64,000 nt of DNA, from assembly GCA_018825965.1 (NCBI GenBank), contig JAHKAA010000005.1, positions 1 to 64,000 on the forward strand. Direction: 5' to 3'. Made by a program: the position numbers and the translations under genes. This DNA is from Gammaproteobacteria bacterium (GTDB lineage Bacteria; Pseudomonadota; Gammaproteobacteria; Enterobacterales; Alteromonadaceae). Below are positions 41,869 through 51,775 of the stretch, in pieces; position 1 is the first letter of the stretch, and each line of letters opens with the position of its first letter. The notes under the pieces are model-generated. The model searched no databases. It saw only the letters and a program-made list of their open reading frames with translations, and had not been told where the DNA came from.

Positions 41869-42193
41869 TTGGCCTCACTTGATATAGTGCCCGCATCGCA
41901 TACCGGAGTGTCGCGATGTGGTGCGTTGTTGTGGGACTTTGGTTTGATACTATTCAATGAACTTTTGGGGAGTAGACCTTGCCTATGCTCGAAACACTGT
42001 GTTGTTTTAGCTTCTATGAAGTTGAGAGAAAAAACCAGAACATTTAACACAAAGACAGCCAACTAATAAAACTAATTAATTCAAACATCTGGGAATGAAT
42101 CAAACCAAGTGCTGAGCCAGTGTAGCCAACTCAGCATCTGATTTTTAAACAATAAACGGGGATATTTCAGAAGATAAAACCAAACGCCTTCAA
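41869..42193. other. 325-bp gap, one hairpin
   Basis: No gene recognised. TGCTGAG (42110-42116) and CTCAGCA (42130-42136) form a stem followed by TCTGATTTTT on the plus strand, a weak terminator-like feature although no plus-strand gene precedes it closely. Confidence 0.4.
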
Positions 42194-42817
42194 TCACATC
42201 CAGCGTTCTTTGCGGCGGCGGCCTGGGATTAGGGATGGGACCATTAAGCCGAATAACAAACCGGCAAAGCCTAAGATGGAACCTAATACCATTTTGTCTT
42301 GCCAGAAGGCGGCTGGTTTTTCTTGTAGTTGCTCTGTCAGCAGCGCAATGGTTTGTTGAGCTGTTGCAGCGGTTTTCTCAGCCTGTTGCACTGCAGCGTC
42401 AGTTTCATTCAGTTGTTGTTGTAACTGCTCTTTTTCCTGCTGTAACTGGGCAACTAAAGTTTGTTGTTGCTGTAATTGTTGTTGCAGTTCACCGGCTTCG
42501 CCACCAAAGACCGGGGTTAAGCTCACGTATTGTTTTAAAATCCAGCCGGTGCGGCCTTTGCTGTCTGTCAGTTGCCAGTAGTCCGAGGTGCTGTCTTCTG
42601 CTACTAATTTAATTTCTTCACCAGCGGCAATGCTGCCGATTATTCTGAAGTCTTTACCCGGACCGCTGTAAAGGTAAGTGATCAGCTTGTCGCTGATGTA
42701 AGCATTTTGTGGACTGACCGGAGTACCTGTTGTTTCTTGTTGTGCAGTGAGGCTTGTGCTTAGCAACACTGTGGCCAGTAGCATGCCTGCTTGCCAGGGT
42801 CTTGAGGTGATCAACAT
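42194..42817 (-). CDS. ygiM: TIGR04211-type SH3 domain membrane protein (YgiM-like)
   Basis: A 207-residue exported protein. A signal peptide (ends LLSTSLTA) precedes a bacterial SH3 domain (YISDKLITYLYSGPGKDFRIIGSIAAGEEIKLVAED, GRTGWILKQYVSL). A long Gln-rich coiled coil follows (about 110-165), then a C-terminal helix (MVLGSILGFAGLLFGLMVPSLI) and a basic end. ATG 42817 has AGGAT upstream and gives the proper signal; the longer frame does not. Likely anchored in the inner membrane with SH3 in the periplasm. It is divergent from ygiF, the same neighbourhood as in E. coli. Confidence 0.88.
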   Translation of the reverse strand: MLITSRPWQAGMLLATVLLSTSLTAQQETTGTPVSPQNAYISDKLITYLYSGPGKDFRIIGSIAAGEEIKLVAEDSTSDYWQLTDSKGRTGWILKQYVSLTPVFGGEAGELQQQLQQQQTLVAQLQQEKEQLQQQLNETDAAVQQAEKTAATAQQTIALLTEQLQEKPAAFWQDKMVLGSILGFAGLLFGLMVPSLIPGRRRKERWM

Positions 42818-42930
42818 ATAAATCCTAAAAAAACCGACCAACATCTGGTCAAAACAGAGAATTGAGCCGATCATAGGCCAGAAGCTAATGACTTGACAAC
42901 TTCTTCTTACAGAACAGGAAATAAGCCGCT

Positions 42931-43806
42931 ATGGCGATGGAAGCTGAACTTAAATTTTTACTCACCCAAAGCTCTGAGCCTGCTTTAGAGCCGGTATGGC
43001 AACAGCTGGCCGTGACAGTGCAGAAGCATGAAAGGGTGCAATTACTTAATGCTTATTATGAAACGGACGAGCTGTGGTTTCGTCGTCATGACGCCGGTTT
43101 GCGAACCCGACTGAAAAAAGGTCAATTTGAACAAACCATCAAGTTAGCAGGGCAGCAGCATGGCGGTTTACATTTTCGGCCTGAATACAACTTGCCTTGT
43201 GCTTCGGTTTGGCCTGAACTCAATGCTTTTCCTGCTGACATATGGCCCGAAGGCACAGATTTGGTTGTGCTGCAAAGTCAGCTGAAACAGCTGTTTCGCA
43301 CCGATTTTATCCGCCAGAGCTGGTTGTTAACCTTAGCTGACGGCAGCACAGTGGAAGCTGTGTTGGATCAGGGCGAAGTGGTTTCAGGGGAACAAAACGA
43401 AGCAATATTTGAGCTGGAACTGGAGCTGCAACAAGGCGAGGTTAAAGCCTTGTTTGAATTGTCACGTCAGTTAGTGCAGTTGCTGCCATTACGTTTGGGC
43501 TGGCAGTCTAAAGCGGAGCGGGGTTATCGTCTGGCTCAGCAGCAACCTTTGGTCTTTACCGCCTTGGATAACAGCAGCACAGCAGCTTTATTAAAGTCTT
43601 TGCAGTATCACGAAAGTTATTTTTTACGCAGTCAGGACTCAGAGTCATGGCAGGTGATAGCTCAATGTCTGAGGGCTTTGTCTGTTGTATCTGCAGACTT
43701 CGCCGCTTTGCCGCCGCCCGATGCGAAACAGGCCTTGAGTTTCTTTAGCAGTGCAGCTTATAACTGTGCTTTGCTGAATTGTTCTGAATCTTTGTTTTCT
43801 GCCTGA
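42931..43806 (+). CDS. ygiF: YgiF-like CYTH triphosphatase with reduced CHAD region
   Basis: A 291-residue protein. The CYTH domain (1-200) starts MAMEAELKF, the ExExK signature, and continues with YYETDELWFRRHDAGLRTRLKKG. E. coli YgiF (433 residues) hydrolyses inorganic triphosphate and has a C-terminal CHAD domain. Here only about 80 residues follow the CYTH part (KSLQYHESYFLRSQDSESWQVIAQCLRALS), so CHAD is truncated or rudimentary. The gene ends 7 bases before glnE and is probably cotranscribed with it. Confidence 0.85.
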   Translation: MAMEAELKFLLTQSSEPALEPVWQQLAVTVQKHERVQLLNAYYETDELWFRRHDAGLRTRLKKGQFEQTIKLAGQQHGGLHFRPEYNLPCASVWPELNAFPADIWPEGTDLVVLQSQLKQLFRTDFIRQSWLLTLADGSTVEAVLDQGEVVSGEQNEAIFELELELQQGEVKALFELSRQLVQLLPLRLGWQSKAERGYRLAQQQPLVFTALDNSSTAALLKSLQYHESYFLRSQDSESWQVIAQCLRALSVVSADFAALPPPDAKQALSFFSSAAYNCALLNCSESLFSA

Positions 43807-43813
43807 GGTACTG

Positions 43814-46639
43814 ATGAGCCCATTGATCGCCCGAGTACATTCCGAATTACCCAGTGAATTACAGCATGAAGTGGATCTGGTGTTACCCACTTTGTTGATC
43901 CCGGAGCTGACTGCAGAGCAACAACAGCATCTGAACTTATTGCTGGCGGTCAGTCCTTTTTTAAGCCGGGTGATGCAGCAGCAACCCGCTCTGATCCCTG
44001 TGCTGCTGAATACACAGCAATTGGCGTTGCCTTTGGATCATCAGAACCCTCTGAGCCAATTAACGGATCACACTGAAGCTACAGTTTTTAAAGCCCTGCG
44101 CCGTTGTCGTCATGCCCAACTGGCACAAATTCTGGCGGCCGATATTCTCGCCGTGAAATCCACAGAACAATGTTTGCTGGATATATCCGCCATGGCAGAT
44201 AACCTGATTAACAGCGCTTATCAGTGGGCTTATCAGGATATTGCCACTCAGTGGGGCCAGCCTGTGGATCAACAAGGTCAGCCTATGCCTTTGCTGATCT
44301 TAGGTATGGGCAAACTGGGCGGCGGAGAGCTGAACTTTTCGTCTGACATTGATTTAATTTTTACCTATCCACACAACGGTGAAACCAGTGGTGGCCGCAG
44401 GTCTGTTGAAAATCAGCAGTTTTTTACTAAGTTAGGCCAGAAGCTTATTTCTGCTTTGCACCAGGTCACAGCTGACGGTTTTGTCTTCCGGGTTGATATG
44501 CGTTTGCGGCCTTTTGGTGATTCTGGCCCGCTGGTGCTGAGTTTTGCCGCTATGGAGGATTATTATCAGGCTCAAGGCCGGGAGTGGGAACGCTATGCCA
44601 TGCTCAAGGCCCGTATTCTGAACCCGGATCCTGTGCATGCAGTGGAACTCAATCAACTGCTGAAACCTTTTGTCTACAGGCGTTATATCGACTTCTCAGC
44701 GCTGGAGTCGTTACGCCGGATGAAACAGCTGATAGAGCAGGAAAACCGCCGTCGTAACCGCGTGGACAATATTAAGCTTGGTGCTGGTGGCATACGCGAA
44801 GTGGAGTTTGTGGTGCAAACTCTGCAGTTGATCCGCGGTGGCCGTATTCCAGAGTTGCAGCAAGTCTCTATTTTTAAAGCGCTGGATGCGTTAAAAAACC
44901 AGCAGTTGCTGGAGCCAGAGCAGCATCAGCAACTTCGGCAGGATTATTTATGGTTGCGTAAAGTCGAACAGCTGTTGCAGGGGCTGGACGATCAGCAGAC
45001 TCAAACCTTAGCTGCTGATGAGCTGAACCGGCAACGGCTGGTTTTGGGCTTAGGTTTTGACAACTGGCAGCAACTGACCGATACCACAGAGCAGGCCATG
45101 GGCCGTATTCACCAGCATTTTAAACTGGTGATCGATCAGGGCGACAACCCTGAGCCGGAAGAGATGGTCTTAGGCCGCTTGTGCTGGGACAGTGACTTGC
45201 CGTCAGAGGATTTAGCCGAACATTTGCATTGGCTGGCCCTGGACGAAGCCAAACAACTGCTGGATCATTTAAAACAGTTTAAGCAGGACTGTCAAAAACG
45301 CAGTGTAGGCCCTCGTGGTCGTGAACTGCTGGAGAAACTGATCCCATTTTTATTGCACCAATTAGCGAAACAACAAGGCTCTGCTTTGGTGGTACAGCGG
45401 GTGCTCGGCGTGTTCCGCCAGATTGTCAGCCGCACAGCCTATCTGGAGCTGTTATCAGAAAATCCGCCTGCGCTGCAGCAGCTTGTCACTTTGTGTCATA
45501 AAAGCGGCTGGCTGGCCGAACATCTGGCGCGTTATCCTTTATTGCTGGACGAACTGATAGACCCATCCCAGCTGTACCAGGTACCGGATTCTACCGATTA
45601 CCAGGATAAGTTACGTCAGAGCATGCTGCGGGTGCCTGTGGATGATTTAGAGCTGCAAATGGAGGTGTTGCGCCAGTTTAAGCAAGCCCAGCAACTACGT
45701 ATTGCTGCGGCCGATATCACTGGCATTTTACCGTTGATGAAAGTCAGCGACCATCTCACCTTTTTGGCTGAAGCTATTATTGCCGCAGTAGTTGAATTGT
45801 CATGGCAACATATGGTGGAAAAATATGGTTTACCTGCGGGTTTAAAACCAGAAGATGCCAAAGCTTTTGCTGTGTTGGCTTATGGCAAATTGGGTGGGCT
45901 GGAGCTGGGGTATGGCTCAGATTTAGATTTAGTATTTGTGCATCAGTGCGACAATCTGGCACCGACTCAGGGCGATAAAGCCATTGATTCCCGTCAGTTT
46001 TATATCAAGATGGTGCAACGTATAGTGCATATGTTTACCACCAGAACTCCAAGTGGGGTTTTGTATGACATAGACACCCGTTTACGCCCGGCTGGCAATG
46101 CAGGCTTATTGGCTGTGCATATTGATACTTATGCAGAGTATCTGGAAAAAGAAGCCTGGACCTGGGAACATCAGGCGCTGGTGCGAAGTCGTGTGGTCTA
46201 TGGTGATGACAAAATTGCAGCACGCTTTAACCAAATACGTAGCGAAGTTTTGGCGAAAGCCCGTGATTTATCCGGCCTCAAAACTGAAGTCAAAGAAATG
46301 CGGCAAAAGCTGCGGCAACACCATGGTGAGCAGTCAAAAGAAGTGAAACATGCGTCGGGTGGCATAGTGGATCTGGAGTTTATCAGTCAGTTTCTGGTAC
46401 TGGGGTACGGCCATCAGCATGCGGCTCTGTATTTCTACAGCGACAATATTCGTATTCTGGATGCGGCTGCTGTTACAGGGTTATTGTCGCTGCAGCAAAC
46501 TCAAGCCCTGCAACAGGCTTATCAGCAGTTAAGGGGCGTCAGTCACAGGCAAACCTTAGCTCCGGCCACTGAAACGGCACAGCAGTTAGATGATGCAATG
46601 GAGCAGGTGCGGCAGGTCTGGGATCAATTGTTTAATTGA
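43814..46639 (+). CDS. glnE: GlnE, glutamine synthetase adenylyltransferase/deadenylase
   Basis: A 941-residue bifunctional enzyme. Two nucleotidyltransferase domains are evident: GMGKLGGGELNFSSDIDLIF in the N-terminal (deadenylase) half and AYGKLGGLELGYGSDLDLVFVH in the C-terminal (adenylylating) half, each with the GS...DxD core. It tunes glutamine synthetase activity in response to PII. Length is near the E. coli 946. Gene order after ygiF matches E. coli. Confidence 0.97.
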   Translation: MSPLIARVHSELPSELQHEVDLVLPTLLIPELTAEQQQHLNLLLAVSPFLSRVMQQQPALIPVLLNTQQLALPLDHQNPLSQLTDHTEATVFKALRRCRHAQLAQILAADILAVKSTEQCLLDISAMADNLINSAYQWAYQDIATQWGQPVDQQGQPMPLLILGMGKLGGGELNFSSDIDLIFTYPHNGETSGGRRSVENQQFFTKLGQKLISALHQVTADGFVFRVDMRLRPFGDSGPLVLSFAAMEDYYQAQGREWERYAMLKARILNPDPVHAVELNQLLKPFVYRRYIDFSALESLRRMKQLIEQENRRRNRVDNIKLGAGGIREVEFVVQTLQLIRGGRIPELQQVSIFKALDALKNQQLLEPEQHQQLRQDYLWLRKVEQLLQGLDDQQTQTLAADELNRQRLVLGLGFDNWQQLTDTTEQAMGRIHQHFKLVIDQGDNPEPEEMVLGRLCWDSDLPSEDLAEHLHWLALDEAKQLLDHLKQFKQDCQKRSVGPRGRELLEKLIPFLLHQLAKQQGSALVVQRVLGVFRQIVSRTAYLELLSENPPALQQLVTLCHKSGWLAEHLARYPLLLDELIDPSQLYQVPDSTDYQDKLRQSMLRVPVDDLELQMEVLRQFKQAQQLRIAAADITGILPLMKVSDHLTFLAEAIIAAVVELSWQHMVEKYGLPAGLKPEDAKAFAVLAYGKLGGLELGYGSDLDLVFVHQCDNLAPTQGDKAIDSRQFYIKMVQRIVHMFTTRTPSGVLYDIDTRLRPAGNAGLLAVHIDTYAEYLEKEAWTWEHQALVRSRVVYGDDKIAARFNQIRSEVLAKARDLSGLKTEVKEMRQKLRQHHGEQSKEVKHASGGIVDLEFISQFLVLGYGHQHAALYFYSDNIRILDAAAVTGLLSLQQTQALQQAYQQLRGVSHRQTLAPATETAQQLDDAMEQVRQVWDQLFN

Positions 46640-46691
46640 GTTGGTTTAGTGAAACTCTGTCGCATGATAACCGCAAGGATGCTGTTGTCAG

Positions 46692-47300
46692 TTAACCTGT
46701 AACCCGGCGGCGTGGCGCATTGATATTAATGCAGTTTTGCTGCAAAAAAGGGATGATTTTATCCGTCAGTACCACAGCTCTGGACACATTACAGAAGTAA
46801 GCCTGCACAGGCTGTTCAAAGTCTGACGAAATAGCTTGTGACGTTTCCTGAATAGCGCTGATGTAGCTGAAATCAGTCTGAAAATAATGTTTTACTTTAT
46901 AGTCTTTTGATAAGACCCAAAACAGCTCAACCCCTTCTTTGCGGCCTTGCATCGTCAGCACAGTTTTTAAGGTCTCACCGACCCTGAAACGTCTGTCTGT
47001 TGAGTTGCCTTTCCAGTTTTCGGGCAAAGCCACCATGCGGTTTGCTCTGTCGCGTAACATAGGGATCAGATTGCTGTGATCTTCCGTTAATTCAATGACA
47101 AAGTCGGCCGAGCCGTCGTCTTTGTCCGCAAAAGAACTGCGAATATTGCTATAAAAATCAGTGAAGCCTTTGACTGCGTCTGAGCTTCTTTCTGACAGCT
47201 TTTCCGGCTTGAAATACAGCAATTCCGGTTTAAACATCACAATAGCAGCAAGTATGAGTAATAAAGCTGCAAGCAATAAGTGCTTGATCCAAAACCACAT
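46692..47300 (-). CDS. membrane-anchored protein of unknown function
   Basis: I do not recognise this 202-residue protein. An N-terminal helix (WIKHLLLAALLLILAAIVMF, 4-23) should anchor it in the inner membrane, with a soluble periplasmic domain after it containing GSADFVIELTEDHSNLIPMLRDRANRM, FRVGETLKTVLTMQGRKEGVELFWVLSKDYKVKHYF and a Cys pair near the end (Cys174 and Cys195 by eye). Composition is host-like. It lies convergent with glnE and upstream of the short gap before lpxL. No clear ribosome binding site was identified. Confidence 0.65.
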   Translation of the reverse strand: MWFWIKHLLLAALLLILAAIVMFKPELLYFKPEKLSERSSDAVKGFTDFYSNIRSSFADKDDGSADFVIELTEDHSNLIPMLRDRANRMVALPENWKGNSTDRRFRVGETLKTVLTMQGRKEGVELFWVLSKDYKVKHYFQTDFSYISAIQETSQAISSDFEQPVQAYFCNVSRAVVLTDKIIPFLQQNCININAPRRRVTG

Positions 47301-47390
47301 AGCTTTTATCCCTGGTCAGCGTCAATGCATAATAGCCTGCCTTCACGCAGTGCTGCAACTTCAGTTGATAGCGAAAAGTATAGCGCTGTA

Positions 47391-48314
47391 TTAATACAAC
47401 CCCGGGTCATCCGGATTCGGCCTGGTTTTAAAGCGGCGATGCAACCACATATACTGTTCAGGGTAAGCCAGAATTCCTTGTTCCAGCCATTGATTCACTC
47501 GTGTTACATCGGCTTTGTTATCGCCACTTGGGAAATGTTCAAAAGCGGGCAAAGCGTCCACTCTGTAACCCTGATAACCAGGCAAGCGGTAACAATGAAT
47601 AGGTACAGTTTCGCAGTTTGCGCTGCCAGCAAACAATAAAGTACCTGTAGTTGTAGCCGTTTCTTTGACGGCAAAAAATGGCACAAACTCAGCTTTGTTG
47701 CGGCCATAATCCTGATCAGGCAGGTAAAAACAGACTTCTTTCTCATTTAAAGCATTGATCAAGGTCCGGACTTCTCTTTTTCCTATCAGGTATTTATTTG
47801 ATCGGACACGACCGTGGTATTGGAAATATTCCAGAATGTCGTTGTCATTTGGGCGGTAGAATCCTACAGAAGGATGGGTTAAGCCAAAAGTTCTGCCGAT
47901 CATTTCTAATGACAAGAAATGGCCGCACAACAACAATACACCTTTGCCTTGATCCAGTACCGCCTGAATATGTTCATATCCGGTGAAATGGCATAAAGAA
48001 CGAACACGCCATTCAGGCCACCACCAGGCCATAAAGGTTTCAAAAGCAGCTTTGCCTGTTTCTTTAAAATTTTGTTTGACCAAGGCTTCGCGTTCGGCTG
48101 CCGGCATATCCGGGAAACACAGCTCCAGATTTCGGCGTGTCACTTTCACCCGTGATTTCATGGTTTTCATCAGTAACCAGCCTAAAGCTTCGCCCATCTT
48201 CATCAATACAGGGTAAGGCAACCACAGCAGAACCCACATCAGGCCTAAACCACACCATAAAGGCCAGTGTTTAGGGTGCAAGAAACTCAGACGAAAACGT
48301 GGAACATGAACCAC
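47391..48314 (-). CDS. lpxL: LpxL/HtrB lipid A lauroyltransferase
   Basis: A 307-residue acyltransferase. The membrane anchor near the start (WPLWCGLGLMWVLLWLPYPVL) precedes the HX4E catalytic motif (HFLSLE), SVGFYRPNDNDILEYFQ, LPDQDYG and the terminal EQYMWLHRRFKTRP, all typical of LpxL. It adds a secondary acyl chain to Kdo2-lipid IVA. GTG 48314 was chosen because CGAGGA lies 6 bases upstream and VPRFRLSFLHPKHW matches the family start; the frame continues further to 48416 without support. It lies beside tolC. Confidence 0.92.
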   Translation of the reverse strand: MVHVPRFRLSFLHPKHWPLWCGLGLMWVLLWLPYPVLMKMGEALGWLLMKTMKSRVKVTRRNLELCFPDMPAAEREALVKQNFKETGKAAFETFMAWWWPEWRVRSLCHFTGYEHIQAVLDQGKGVLLLCGHFLSLEMIGRTFGLTHPSVGFYRPNDNDILEYFQYHGRVRSNKYLIGKREVRTLINALNEKEVCFYLPDQDYGRNKAEFVPFFAVKETATTTGTLLFAGSANCETVPIHCYRLPGYQGYRVDALPAFEHFPSGDNKADVTRVNQWLEQGILAYPEQYMWLHRRFKTRPNPDDPGLY

Positions 48315-48422
48315 AGCAAATCCTCGGGCAAAAAAAGTGCGGCTATTGTAACGAAAAAAAACGGGGAAAAAAGTGTTAACTGGTAGGAACAGGGGCTGCC
48401 ATACGGCAGCCCGCATAGAGGT

Positions 48423-49769
48423 TTAGTTACCTAAAGCCCGGTTTACAGTGAATAAATCTTCTTCAGTTAAAGTGCCGGCTGCTTGTTTTAAAGCCAAAAC
48501 AGACAAGATATAGTCGTAACGTGCTTTTGATAGGTTGCGGCGGGCATCAAACAGGTTGCGGGTGCTTTGCAGTACGTCAACAATAGTACGGGTACCCACT
48601 TCAAAACCTGCTTCAGTGGCTTTTAACGCGCTTTCCGCTGAAATGACAGCCTGCTCCAGTGCTTTGGTACTGGAGATCAAAGCGCCTACGTTGTTGTAGT
48701 TGCTGCGAACCTGGCGAATTACGCTGCGGTGGCTCAGTTCTAAATCTTCAGCGGCTTCGACATAGTTAGCACGTACTACTTCTTCGTTAGCAACGGTACC
48801 GCCACCAGAATAAATAGGCACAACTAAATTAATGCCAATAGAGCTGCTGTCCTCACGAGGTGGGTTTGAACCTTCGTTGGTGTCTTTGTTTCTGCTGTTG
48901 CTGTTGCTCAGGCCTGTAGAGGCTTCCAAATCGAGTGTTGGATAATGACCGGATCTGGCAATCTGAATATTGTGATCGGCAATATCCAATGACAACTTAC
49001 GGATTTTCAGCTCCAGGTTATTGTCCTGTGCTGTTTGTACCCAATCCTGTGCATTATTTGGTGTCGGCTGACTGGTGCTGAATCGTGTTGTATTTAATGA
49101 ATCCAGTTGAGCATGATACTGACCGGTAATTTCACGTAAAAATTCACGGGCTGTTTCCAGTGCGTTTTGGGCACTGATTTCCTGAGCAACAGCTATATCG
49201 TATTGAGCCTGTGCTTCATGGACGTCAGTAATAGCAGTTAAACCTACTGCAAAACGTTGTTTGGTTTGTTCCAGCTGACGCTCAATAGCACGCTTTTCGG
49301 CAACCACAAAACTTAAGTTATCTTCAGCTGTTAATACATCAAAATAAGTCTGAGAAACGCGGACTATCAAAGTTTGTAATGCGGCGTCATAAGCTGTCTG
49401 GCCTTGTAAGGCGGCTTTTTCGGCAATAGACAGGTTTTCATAACGGCTCCAGTCAAATAAAGACTGAGTCAAACCTATGCCTGCCCTGACAGAATTGCTT
49501 TCTGAATCAAACAGAGCGCCAGTGGTATTGCTCATGCGATCGCCAAAAGAGTGAGTGGCCCCGGCAGTAAAGTTCACCTGCGGTAATAAGCGGGCTTTGG
49601 ATACATCAATGCGCGCTTTGGCTGCATCGCGGGTAGCGGCAGCTTTTAATACCTGCGGGTCTTTTTTGGTGGCTAACTGATAAATGGTTTGCAAGTTTTC
49701 GGCATTTGCCTGCACACTCAGAAGAGCCAGTGCCGAGCCAATCAACGTGCCTAACAAGGTTTTTTTCAT
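48423..49769 (-). CDS. tolC: TolC outer-membrane efflux channel
   Basis: A 448-residue protein. A signal peptide (MKKTLLGTLIGSALALLSVQANA) precedes the duplicated outer-membrane factor fold, with helical segments such as ATRDAAKARIDVSKARLLPQVN and TRTIVDVLQSTRNLFDARRNLSKARYDYI, the latter characteristic of TolC. It forms the trimeric exit duct for drug efflux and type I secretion. ATG 49769 was preferred over 49793 as the start of the signal peptide. It is divergent from nudF, as in E. coli. Confidence 0.95.
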   Translation of the reverse strand: MKKTLLGTLIGSALALLSVQANAENLQTIYQLATKKDPQVLKAAATRDAAKARIDVSKARLLPQVNFTAGATHSFGDRMSNTTGALFDSESNSVRAGIGLTQSLFDWSRYENLSIAEKAALQGQTAYDAALQTLIVRVSQTYFDVLTAEDNLSFVVAEKRAIERQLEQTKQRFAVGLTAITDVHEAQAQYDIAVAQEISAQNALETAREFLREITGQYHAQLDSLNTTRFSTSQPTPNNAQDWVQTAQDNNLELKIRKLSLDIADHNIQIARSGHYPTLDLEASTGLSNSNSRNKDTNEGSNPPREDSSSIGINLVVPIYSGGGTVANEEVVRANYVEAAEDLELSHRSVIRQVRSNYNNVGALISSTKALEQAVISAESALKATEAGFEVGTRTIVDVLQSTRNLFDARRNLSKARYDYILSVLALKQAAGTLTEEDLFTVNRALGN

Positions 49770-49873
49770 AACCGAAAGTCCATAATTGTGCAAAAGTGGT
49801 CCAATAATACCTTGTTGGTATTAACTAAGTAATGACTAAAGCGTAAACAGCATAGGTTCAAGTGTAACAGAAT

Positions 49874-50527
49874 GTGAGTATTCAAATGCCTGATTTCAAG
49901 CCAGAAAATTATCCTTCTTTTCATTCATCTGATGTAAAAATACTCGACCAGAACACAGTTTTTCAGGGTTTTTTCCGAATCGACAGCTACAAAGTAGCTC
50001 ATAAGTTATTTAATGGCGGTTGGAGTACTGAAGTAAAGCGTGAATTATTTGAACGGGGTCATGCGGTCATAGTGCTGCCTTATGATGTGAAAAACGACAG
50101 CCTGGTTCTGATTGAACAATTTCGTATTGGTGCCCTGCAGAATCCAAACGGCCCATGGTTACTCGAAGCTATAGCCGGCATGATTGAGCCGGGTGAATCT
50201 GTAGAGCAGGTTGCGATGCGTGAGTCGGAAGAAGAAGCGGGTCTGAAGCTGACAGAATTCTGGCCTATGCTTAGCTATCAAAGCAGCCCTGGTGGTTGTA
50301 CAGAGCGGATCTATTTAGTATTGGCGAGGCTGGAACAGAAAGTAGAAACCGGTGTCTATGGCTTGGCATCAGAGCAGGAAGATATTAAAGTTCACAGCCT
50401 GCCGCGGCAGGAGGCAATGCAACTTTTACAGGCCGGAAAAATTGATAATGCTGCCACTGTCATTGCCTTGCAATGGTTAGCCCTGAATCTGGCTGAAGTA
50501 AAACAACGTTGGGCTGGATCAGTTTAA
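49874..50527 (+). CDS. nudF: NudF, ADP-ribose diphosphatase
   Basis: A 217-residue Nudix hydrolase. The Nudix box GMIEPGESVEQVAMRESEEEAGL is complete, and the upstream VLPYDVKNDSLVLIEQFRIGA and downstream SPGGCTERIYLVLA match NudF. It cleaves ADP-ribose to AMP and ribose 5-phosphate. GTG 49874 is the longest reasonable start; ATG 49886 (MPDF) is an alternative, as no clear ribosome site decides. First gene of nudF-yqiB-cpdA-yqiA-parE, the E. coli order. Confidence 0.94.
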   Translation: MSIQMPDFKPENYPSFHSSDVKILDQNTVFQGFFRIDSYKVAHKLFNGGWSTEVKRELFERGHAVIVLPYDVKNDSLVLIEQFRIGALQNPNGPWLLEAIAGMIEPGESVEQVAMRESEEEAGLKLTEFWPMLSYQSSPGGCTERIYLVLARLEQKVETGVYGLASEQEDIKVHSLPRQEAMQLLQAGKIDNAATVIALQWLALNLAEVKQRWAGSV

Positions 50528-50561
50528 TGTTTAAAGTACGGGAATAAAGAGAGTCGCTGGT

Positions 50562-51005
50562 ATGCCAAATTTGGCCCGAAAACGTTATGTGCCTTACTTG
50601 CCTGATTTTCTCAGTTTATGTGAGCGCAATTACGCACAACTGCGTTTTTTTCTGCCCCGTCATCAGCGTCAGGGGCAAGGTTGCCTTATTCATATCAATG
50701 CCAGCGAAAGTTATCAGGTTGAGTTGCTTGAGTTATGTAAATACACCACAACCATCAGTATTGAACTCATTAGTCAGTCGATGAGTGGCTGGGTCAAACC
50801 ACGATTTGAAGTGCGGTTGTACCATGATGCGCGGCTGGCTGAAGTGCTGGCCTGTCAGCAAGTGCGTCAATTTAAAGCTGTGTACAGCTACCCCAATGTC
50901 GACATGTTATTGCCTGATGAAAAACGCCAGATTAATTTATTATTACGCGACTGGCTGAATCTCTGTTCACGCCGCGGCTATCAAAATGCTGAGTTATTGG
51001 CCTGA
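50562..51005 (+). CDS. yqiB: DUF1249 family protein YqiB
   Basis: A 147-residue protein of family DUF1249: RKRYVPYLPDFLSLCERNYAQLRFFLP at the start and FKAVYSYPNVDMLLPDEKRQINLLLRDWLNLC near the end are its signature. Function is unknown. It overlaps cpdA by one base and follows nudF by 34 bases, so it is part of the same transcript. Length and position match E. coli yqiB (140 residues). Confidence 0.9.
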   Translation: MPNLARKRYVPYLPDFLSLCERNYAQLRFFLPRHQRQGQGCLIHINASESYQVELLELCKYTTTISIELISQSMSGWVKPRFEVRLYHDARLAEVLACQQVRQFKAVYSYPNVDMLLPDEKRQINLLLRDWLNLCSRRGYQNAELLA

Positions 51006-51775
51006 TGGCATTTGTGTTTGCACAACAAGAGGCTTATCGGCTGGTCCAAATTTCTGATTGCCATGTGTTAGCAGAAGCGGATGACTGGTTTTGTGGTGTT
51101 CAGCCTTATCGTCAGCTTGAACTTTTGTTGTCTCAACTTCAGCATAATCCACCTGATGCTGTGATCCTGACGGGCGATCTAACTCAGGATCATAGCTTGT
51201 CTTCTTATCAGCTAATCGCAGCTTTGTTTAGTAAATGGTCTTGCCCGGTATTTTATCTGCCAGGCAATCACGACGACATAGAGTTGATGCAGCAGGCTTT
51301 TGCAGCGCCGCCTTTTTGTACTGAAACAGAGTTAAGTCTTGGCAACTGGCGTTTGTGTTTATTAAACAGTAAAGGCCCAACACCAGCAGGTTATTTCGAT
51401 ACAACACGGCAACAGCAGTTACAACAGCAGTTAGTGTCTTATCCGCCGGATTCGGCTGTCTGGCTGTTTTGTCATCACCATATCAGCCCTATGGGCAGCT
51501 TTATTGACGAACATATTCAGCTGGATGCCGCTGCTTTATGGCAGATCCTGACCTCAGACCCAAGGATCAAAGGTCTGGCCCATGGTCATTGCCATTATGC
51601 CTATGCCACACTACAGCAAGGTATTCAGTTGGTGGGCTGTCCTGCCAGTTCAGTGCAGTTTTTACTGACGCCAGACTATCAGAGCGTGGCAGGTCGTCCT
51701 GGTTATCTTGAATGGGTTTTTAATGCCAGTGCTGATATGAATACAGCAGTGCACTGGCAATTTCTGGAAGGATAA
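51005..51775 (+). CDS. cpdA: CpdA, cAMP phosphodiesterase
   Basis: A 256-residue metallophosphoesterase. Metal-site motifs appear in order: ISDCHV, GDLTQDHS, LPGNHDD, the CHHHISP loop and GHCHYAY. This is the class III cAMP phosphodiesterase pattern. It lowers cAMP and so adjusts CRP-dependent expression. It begins on the last base of yqiB and abuts yqiA without a gap. Confidence 0.94.
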   Translation: MAFVFAQQEAYRLVQISDCHVLAEADDWFCGVQPYRQLELLLSQLQHNPPDAVILTGDLTQDHSLSSYQLIAALFSKWSCPVFYLPGNHDDIELMQQAFAAPPFCTETELSLGNWRLCLLNSKGPTPAGYFDTTRQQQLQQQLVSYPPDSAVWLFCHHHISPMGSFIDEHIQLDAAALWQILTSDPRIKGLAHGHCHYAYATLQQGIQLVGCPASSVQFLLTPDYQSVAGRPGYLEWVFNASADMNTAVHWQFLEG

